In this document: piece after piece, positions 62,671 to 64,000 of the stretch
How the letters are laid out: each line of letters opens with the position of its first letter
Numbering within the stretch: the stretch's first letter is position 1
Origin: Meridianimaribacter flavus
GTDB taxonomy: Bacteria; Bacteroidota; Bacteroidia; Flavobacteriales; Flavobacteriaceae
Length of the DNA: 64,000 bases
Reading direction: 5' to 3'
Assembly: GCF_004366715.1 (NCBI RefSeq)
Contig: NZ_SOQZ01000004.1
Location: 364,341 to 428,340 of the forward strand
The notes under the pieces: generated by a model
What the model was told of the DNA's origin: nothing
Database searches by the model: none
Seen by the model: the letters and a program-made list of their open reading frames with translations, nothing else
Position numbers and translations under genes: made by a program

Positions 62671-64000
62671 ATGAAAAAGCTCCTATTTATTTGCTTTACT
62701 GTAATGGTTTATTCTTTTGCAGTAAATGCTTCTCCAAAAAGCAATTCTAATTCTACTTTTTACTGTCCAAGTCCTGTTATTAATTCCTTTAGTCCTTCTC
62801 AAGGTCCAGTTAATACTCAAGTTACTTTAGTAGGAAGTAATTTTGAAAACACCGCATCAGTTAATATAGATGGCATTAGTGCTAGTTTTACAATTGTTAG
62901 TAATAATGAATTGTTAGTCACTATTCCCGAAGGAGCTGAAAGTTCAACTATTACTGTTTTAACAACTGGAGCTTGTTCTGGTACTTCCGCAAACAGTTTT
63001 ACCGTTTTAGAAGATTCTTGTAGTATTGGAGAAGTTTACATTTCTGAGGTTTATGACTCCGAAACAGGAAGCTATGGTGCTGTAGAACTTTATAACCCTA
63101 CCAACACTGTAATTAACTTAAATGGTGTTTACGAATTACAACGTTTTGGCGATATTGGTGATGCTACTCCAAGCGCAATTATTCCACTAACAGGAACTAT
63201 TGCTCCACAAAGCACATACATGATTGTAATGGGAAGCACAGGTAATACATGTAGTGGATTTCCTATTGGAGATGCTGTTGCTGCTGGTATTAATGATAAT
63301 GATGAAATTAAACTCGTAAAAAACAGTACTGTAATTGATGTCGTTGAAGCTATTGATGAAAGAGGTTACACTATAATTAGAAATGCAAACGCTACTGCTC
63401 CTTTGGATACTTATAATGTTAGTGATTGGAGTATTAGTACTTTTGAAGACTGTAGTAATTTAAATACCCACACTGATACTGCTAACAATACTATTCCTGA
63501 AATTACCGATCCTATCTCACAAACAATTTGTGAAAATGGAATGGTAACTTTTTCCACATCTTTAAACAACAGTATTTTTCAGTACCAATGGAAAGTTCTA
63601 GATACGTCAGGAAACTGGGTAGATGTTCCTAATAGCAGTCCTTATTCTAACCCACAAAATAGTTGGCTAGATATTACAAATGTCCCTCTAAGTTTTAATG
63701 GTAATCAGTACTATTGTGAAGTCACTTACAATTCATGTACATTAATTACCAATGCTGCTCAAATTACTATAGATACACCAGAAGTCGACACACTTCCTGA
63801 TGTTGAAGTTTGCTCTGAATACACATTACCAACACTTACAAACGGAAACTACTTTACTGAAACTAACGGAACAGGAACACAGCTTAATGCTGGTGACAAC
63901 ATAAACACTAACCAAACTATTTATATTTACAATGAAGTTGGCACTGCTCCAAACAACTGCTCTAACGAAAGTAGTTTTGAAATAACCATTACTGGAACAC
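62671..64000 (+). CDS. Secreted IPT/TIG and lamin-tail domain protein, truncated by the window edge
   Basis: An open frame of 443 codons with no stop before the right edge. It starts with a signal peptide (KKLLFICFTVMVYSFAVNA). Next is an IPT/TIG Ig-like domain (about 34-112; PVINSFSPSQGPVNTQVTLVGSNF), then a lamin-tail domain (about 115-270; GEVYISEVYDSETGSYGAVELYNPTNTVINLNG). Ig-like Cys-containing units follow (SQTICENGMVTFSTSL, VCSEYTLPTL). The missing C-terminus would be expected to carry a T9SS sorting domain like its neighbours, which is inference. Confidence 0.85.
   Translation, partial: MKKLLFICFTVMVYSFAVNASPKSNSNSTFYCPSPVINSFSPSQGPVNTQVTLVGSNFENTASVNIDGISASFTIVSNNELLVTIPEGAESSTITVLTTGACSGTSANSFTVLEDSCSIGEVYISEVYDSETGSYGAVELYNPTNTVINLNGVYELQRFGDIGDATPSAIIPLTGTIAPQSTYMIVMGSTGNTCSGFPIGDAVAAGINDNDEIKLVKNSTVIDVVEAIDERGYTIIRNANATAPLDTYNVSDWSISTFEDCSNLNTHTDTANNTIPEITDPISQTICENGMVTFSTSLNNSIFQYQWKVLDTSGNWVDVPNSSPYSNPQNSWLDITNVPLSFNGNQYYCEVTYNSCTLITNAAQITIDTPEVDTLPDVEVCSEYTLPTLTNGNYFTETNGTGTQLNAGDNINTNQTIYIYNEVGTAPNNCSNESSFEITITGT

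Overview
The window looks like chromosomal DNA of a marine-type member of the Flavobacteriaceae (Bacteroidota). It is AT-rich. It carries gldI, C-terminal sorting domains of the type IX secretion system (T9SS, types A and B), DUF349, DUF5606, DUF3810 and DUF368 genes, and promoters of the Bacteroidota form TAnnTTTG with no Shine-Dalgarno-like leaders. No rRNA, tRNA, CRISPR array, transposase or phage gene was seen.

Layout. 1-7.2 kb: housekeeping and gliding genes, with a minus-strand operon (TPR membrane protein, ribH, two small paralogous membrane proteins, then a gene running off the left edge), a plus-strand recF / lipoprotein / DUF721 operon, ndk, and nrnA-gldI-cyclophilin/FKBP. 7.2-16.4 kb: a PepD-like dipeptidase, DUF3810, two periplasmic amidohydrolase-family proteins (several domains lack metal ligands), a SpoU-type RNA methyltransferase and an M48 protease. 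16.4-23.5 kb: RelA/SpoT, a Fur-family regulator, purA, an OstA/LptA-like protein and a class III aminotransferase. 23.7-29.9 kb: a TPR protein, two tandem DUF368 (undecaprenyl-phosphate translocase family) genes, aroE and a DUF349 protein. 30.1-33.3 kb, minus strand: ruvX, a small T9SS type A cargo, def, DUF5606 and mazG.

33.5-39.9 kb: dapD, then a surface-glycan (lipooligosaccharide core) island with GT9, GT2, a WaaE-like GT2, a Kdo-kinase-like protein, a pyruvyltransferase and a rhamnosyltransferase-like protein, on alternating strands with convergent genes sharing stop codons. 39.9-47.6 kb: tsaC, a CCA-adding-type nucleotidyltransferase, ctaA, a pRiA4b-ORF3-like protein, a lipoprotein, a kinase-like conserved protein and an ABC-2 exporter.

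47.7-64 kb: a cluster of five large secreted adhesin-like genes; four are complete with T9SS type B C-termini, and the fifth is cut by the right edge. They share an approximately 92-residue repeat module present 11, 4, 2 and 1 times. A thioredoxin-like lipoprotein sits inside the cluster on the opposite strand.

The features most worth a second look are: the 22-bp duplication of an adhesin gene's 3' end around a roughly 600-bp insert (61977-62604); the nested palindromic repeat at 44589-44700; the protein-kinase-like signature in the conserved gene at 44732-45808; the adhesin repeat family; the ligand-lacking amidohydrolase pair; and two intergenic loci (29.9 and 33.4 kb) that share a short motif next to a minus-oriented hairpin. 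I did not identify a clearly new defence or mobile system. All function calls come from reading translated sequence; no database search was run.
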